A stretch of 7,876 bases of DNA from the NCBI GenBank assembly GCA_030643285.1, contig DAOWMC010000043.1:1-7876 (forward strand), written 5' to 3'. Under the pieces are notes generated by a model, which was not told where the DNA came from, did no database searches, and worked only from the letters and a program-made list of their open reading frames with translations. Source of the stretch: Methanobacteriota archaeon (GTDB lineage Archaea; Halobacteriota; Syntropharchaeia; DAOWMC01). Of the stretch, positions 6,332-7,876 are shown piece by piece. A program made the translations under genes and the position numbers. Within the stretch, counting starts at the first letter, position 1; each line of letters opens with the position of its first letter.

Positions 6332-7276
6332 GTTATCTGGCAGATTAAACTTTTGATTTGGGCGATTTCTATAGATGAATTCAGCCTCGATTCCTTCATC
6401 TGTCCATCTTAACGATAGCGCACCACCTGTATTTTTCCTGTTAGAATCCTTCCCATAATTTGCTATGTCTGTCGCGATTGCAAAAACCCTCCGTGCCCCA
6501 TCAAGCTCGGGACCCACCAATCGGAGCTCATCGGATAACTTACCGTATGTTGAATTATGACCGACAACTATATAGCTTGTGCCTGTTTTATGCAGTATCC
6601 CACCCAGGGTAGACCCTTCACAACCCCAATTACCACCGGTAGTTGTCAGATCCATACATGCCCCATTTCCAAGTATTCTCCGGAACGCATCAACAAAATC
6701 CTCATCCTTTTGCTTGCCTCGCTCAACCTTTGTTATAACCCGTTTTGTTACACCGGCATGTACAAAAAGTACATCGTTTACGATTGCGACCAGGGGCATG
6801 TTTTTTATCCATCTGCTCAGCTCAAAAACCTGATCTGGCCCGTAGGGTGAAAAATCCTCAAAATCCAGTGCCTTAAAAGAGGCTTGCAATAGCTGCTGCT
6901 CATGATTACCCATCAATGTGATAACATCGCCACCCGCCATCCTTGCCTGATTTTCAAGCTTTATAACCAGATCAACGATCTTTTTGGTACCCGAACATCC
7001 ATCGATACAATCGCCAACCAGAACAATTGTGGTATCCCCTCCAACATATTTGTAAAGTCCATCATCGTCTGCACCTTCAAATACATTTTCCTCGCTGATA
7101 TTCGATTCATCTTCCAAAACACTTCTAATAACGCCGGTTCTTTCAAGTAATTCCACGAATGGCCCGTACCAACCATGTAGATCACTCATTGTAACAACAC
7201 GGCTGACACCTTTCTTTTCGACCAATTTTTTTGGGCGGGTTTTTTCTGCTTTGCGGTCTGAATTATCACTATCCAT
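6323..7276 (-). CDS. Calcineurin-like metallophosphatase, PPP (protein phosphatase)-like
   Basis: The 317-residue product has the ordered metal motifs of PPP-type phosphatases: MSDLHG (D32, H34), VGDCIDG (D89, D92), MGNHEQ (N124, H125), FVHAGV (H173) and VVGHN (H240). These bind two metals and hydrolyse phosphate esters; relatives include bacterial-like Ser/Thr phosphatases and dinucleoside tetraphosphatases. A basic, charged N-terminal tail of about 20 residues precedes the fold. The second motif lacks the Arg of GDxVDRG (Gly93-Cys94 instead), which may change the substrate, so protein phosphatase activity is not certain. The ATG at 7276 is preferred because AGGT lies seven bases upstream; a TTG at 7294 has no SD. 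A TATA-like box at 7337-7346 implies a leader of about 40 bases. It is convergent with the PfkB gene and overlaps it by 9 bases. Confidence 0.86.
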   Translation of the reverse strand: MDSDNSDRKAEKTRPKKLVEKKGVSRVVTMSDLHGWYGPFVELLERTGVIRSVLEDESNISEENVFEGADDDGLYKYVGGDTTIVLVGDCIDGCSGTKKIVDLVIKLENQARMAGGDVITLMGNHEQQLLQASFKALDFEDFSPYGPDQVFELSRWIKNMPLVAIVNDVLFVHAGVTKRVITKVERGKQKDEDFVDAFRRILGNGACMDLTTTGGNWGCEGSTLGGILHKTGTSYIVVGHNSTYGKLSDELRLVGPELDGARRVFAIATDIANYGKDSNRKNTGGALSLRWTDEGIEAEFIYRNRPNQKFNLPDNLK

Positions 7277-7283
7277 AAAAACT

Positions 7284-7287
7284 ACCT
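7284..7287 (-). promoter_or_regulatory. Shine-Dalgarno site (AGGT) of the phosphatase gene
   Basis: AGGT on the minus strand lies seven bases before the ATG at 7276. It decides for this start over the in-frame TTG at 7294, which has no such site. Confidence 0.55.
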
Positions 7288-7296
7288 GAGCCAACG

Positions 7297-7317
7297 GATG
7301 ATTGATGATTGATGAAT
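7297..7317. repeat. Three 7-bp tandem repeats in the phosphatase leader
   Basis: GATGATT occurs at 7297-7303 and 7304-7310, followed by GATGAAT at 7311-7317. The array falls between the predicted TATA box and the ATG of the phosphatase gene, near the expected transcription start. It may be replication slippage with no function. Confidence 0.85.
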
Positions 7318-7336
7318 AATTTGTATGTCATGATAG

Positions 7337-7346
7337 ATATATATTT
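7337..7346 (-). promoter_or_regulatory. TATA-like box upstream of the phosphatase gene
   Basis: The minus strand reads AAAAAATATATATC across this site, the strongest TATA-like element in the window. A start site about 25 bases downstream would fall near 7315, giving a leader of about 40 bases that contains the 7-bp repeats and the SD. The core is nearly symmetric, so it could also serve the plus strand toward the short frame at 7375. Confidence 0.5.
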
Positions 7347-7374
7347 TTTAATGTTTTTTTGGTAACTATTTGGC

Positions 7375-7446
7375 GTGCATAAAATTTTGTCATTTTTAGG
7401 TACTGGTGCGGGATTGGGATCTACTGCAAACGGATTTAATTTCTGA
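7375..7446 (+). pseudogene. Short frame resembling the N-terminus of a metallo-beta-lactamase-fold protein
   Basis: This GTG-started frame of 23 codons encodes KILSFLGTGAGLGSTANGF and then a stop. The FLGTGxxxGS pattern resembles the first beta strand and turn of metallo-beta-lactamase-fold proteins (such as RNase Z relatives), and less closely the SFLGTG start of TM1812-type CRISPR-associated proteins. After the TGA at 7444, another plus frame continues with NSNHILTDSDG, which could be the same protein after a frameshift, but it lies over the 3' end of the minus-strand DUF1743 gene. The metal-binding HxHxDH motif is not present. A TATA-like element lies about 34 bases upstream. It may be the stub of a deleted gene or a chance similarity. 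Confidence 0.3.
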
Positions 7447-7456
7447 AAAATTCAAA

Positions 7457-7876
7457 TCACATTTTAACCGATTCGGATGGCCTACTAAAATATGGCAGTG
7501 AGGCAACAGCCCCTATGACACCCTCCCCCTCTACCTCAATTTGTACGTTGTTATACTTTGAAGCTGTTATAGCATCCTCTTTTTTAACTTCTTTACTTTT
7601 GCAAAGTTTCCCGAATTCCTCCAGGGATTTTGCATCAAAACTCTGCAGGACAACCATCCCGGTTTCATCCGAAAGTGTGAGCTCTAAGAGAAGTTTTCTA
7701 AAATTTTCTATAAATTCCTTTTCATCTGTGCATGCAAATTCTACAACGGTGGAAACGCAATTCTGAGTTTTTTTCTGAACGGGAAAGAGTTGAACTATAG
7801 AATGAGAGACATACCTTGAACTTTTGTTATCCAATCTGGAGGCAATATTATGGACCAAAGCCCATGTTGCACCTTC
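7457..7876 (-). CDS. DUF1743 protein, probably methanogenesis marker protein 11; 5' end outside window
   Basis: The frame is open to the right edge, leaving the last 139 residues; a TTG at 7858 is internal. The visible part has EGATWALVHNIA, then VSHSIVQLFPVQKKTQNC (KTxNC motif), and near the end GEGVIGAVASLPYF. These match the domain shared by TiaS (agmatidine synthetase for tRNA-Ile2) and methanogenesis marker protein 11. TiaS continues with an OB fold and a Zn ribbon after this domain, whereas this protein stops about 16 residues after GVIGAV, which favours marker protein 11. That family is of unknown function and tracks with methanogens and relatives. It is on the same strand as the phosphatase gene, but a 180-base gap and a strong TATA box separate them, so they are probably separate transcripts. 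Confidence 0.72.
   Translation of the reverse strand, partial: EGATWALVHNIASRLDNKSSRYVSHSIVQLFPVQKKTQNCVSTVVEFACTDEKEFIENFRKLLLELTLSDETGMVVLQSFDAKSLEEFGKLCKSKEVKKEDAITASKYNNVQIEVEGEGVIGAVASLPYFSRPSESVKM

Larger units (their letters stand above)
7277..7456. other. Intergenic gap between phosphatase and DUF1743 genes
   Basis: This 180-base gap is the longest without a confident gene. It holds the phosphatase promoter and leader (7277-7346), the 7-bp tandem repeats, and the protein-like stub at 7375-7446. On the minus strand a five-T run at 7446-7450 follows the stop of the DUF1743 gene and could terminate it. No tRNA, box C/D pattern or stable hairpin was noticed by eye. Confidence 0.6.

Noticed and set aside
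6557..7150. Plus-strand open frames opposite the phosphatase gene
   Set aside because: The minus-strand frame carries all five metallophosphatase motifs; the plus frames have no family features.
7515..7766. An 83-codon plus-strand frame opposite the DUF1743 gene
   Set aside because: It is antisense to a frame with conserved DUF1743 motifs and is low in complexity (Ser-rich).

Overview
The window looks like a piece of a euryarchaeal chromosome, most likely from a methanogen or a related methane/alkane-metabolising lineage. The evidence is a set of archaea-restricted genes: an NrpR-type nitrogen regulator, the small subunit of the D-family DNA polymerase, an ER/archaeal-type signal peptidase with a Ser/His/Asp site, a family 4 (Fe-S) uracil-DNA glycosylase, and a fragment that best matches methanogenesis marker protein 11. 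A/T-rich TATA-like boxes lie 20-30 bases ahead of several starts that lack a Shine-Dalgarno sequence, which fits archaeal leaderless transcription. I cannot name a genus from the sequence alone.

Layout from left to right: (1) 1-1230 +, the 3' part of a TPR-repeat protein with six near-identical 102-bp repeats; (2) 1242-2210 -, NrpR-like repressor; (3) 2304-2735 +, small flavodoxin-like protein; (4) 2730-3266 -, signal peptidase I; (5) 3314-4723 + (or from 3293), PolD exonuclease subunit DP1; (6) 4794-5381 -, uracil-DNA glycosylase; (7) 5438-6331 +, PfkB sugar/nucleoside kinase; (8) 6323-7276 -, PPP-like metallophosphatase; (9) 7375-7446 +, a short protein-like stub resembling the N-terminus of a metallo-beta-lactamase-fold protein; (10) 7457-7876 -, 3' end of a DUF1743 protein. 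The first eight genes alternate strand at every step, so no two of them can share a simple operon. Two convergent pairs overlap at their stop codons. Two divergent pairs are separated by only about 50 bases and seem to share one TATA-like element.

The genes are mostly housekeeping: replication and repair (DP1, UDG), protein export (signal peptidase), nitrogen control (NrpR), redox (flavodoxin), carbohydrate or nucleoside phosphorylation (PfkB) and signalling or phosphate-ester hydrolysis (phosphatase). I see no coherent new multi-gene system, mobile element, CRISPR array or RNA gene. The most distinctive signals are the TPR array, which carries Cys at both aromatic packing positions of six consecutive repeats; the phosphatase lacking the usual motif-2 arginine; the flavodoxin without aromatic FMN-stacking residues; and the metallo-beta-lactamase-like stub in the only sizeable intergenic gap.
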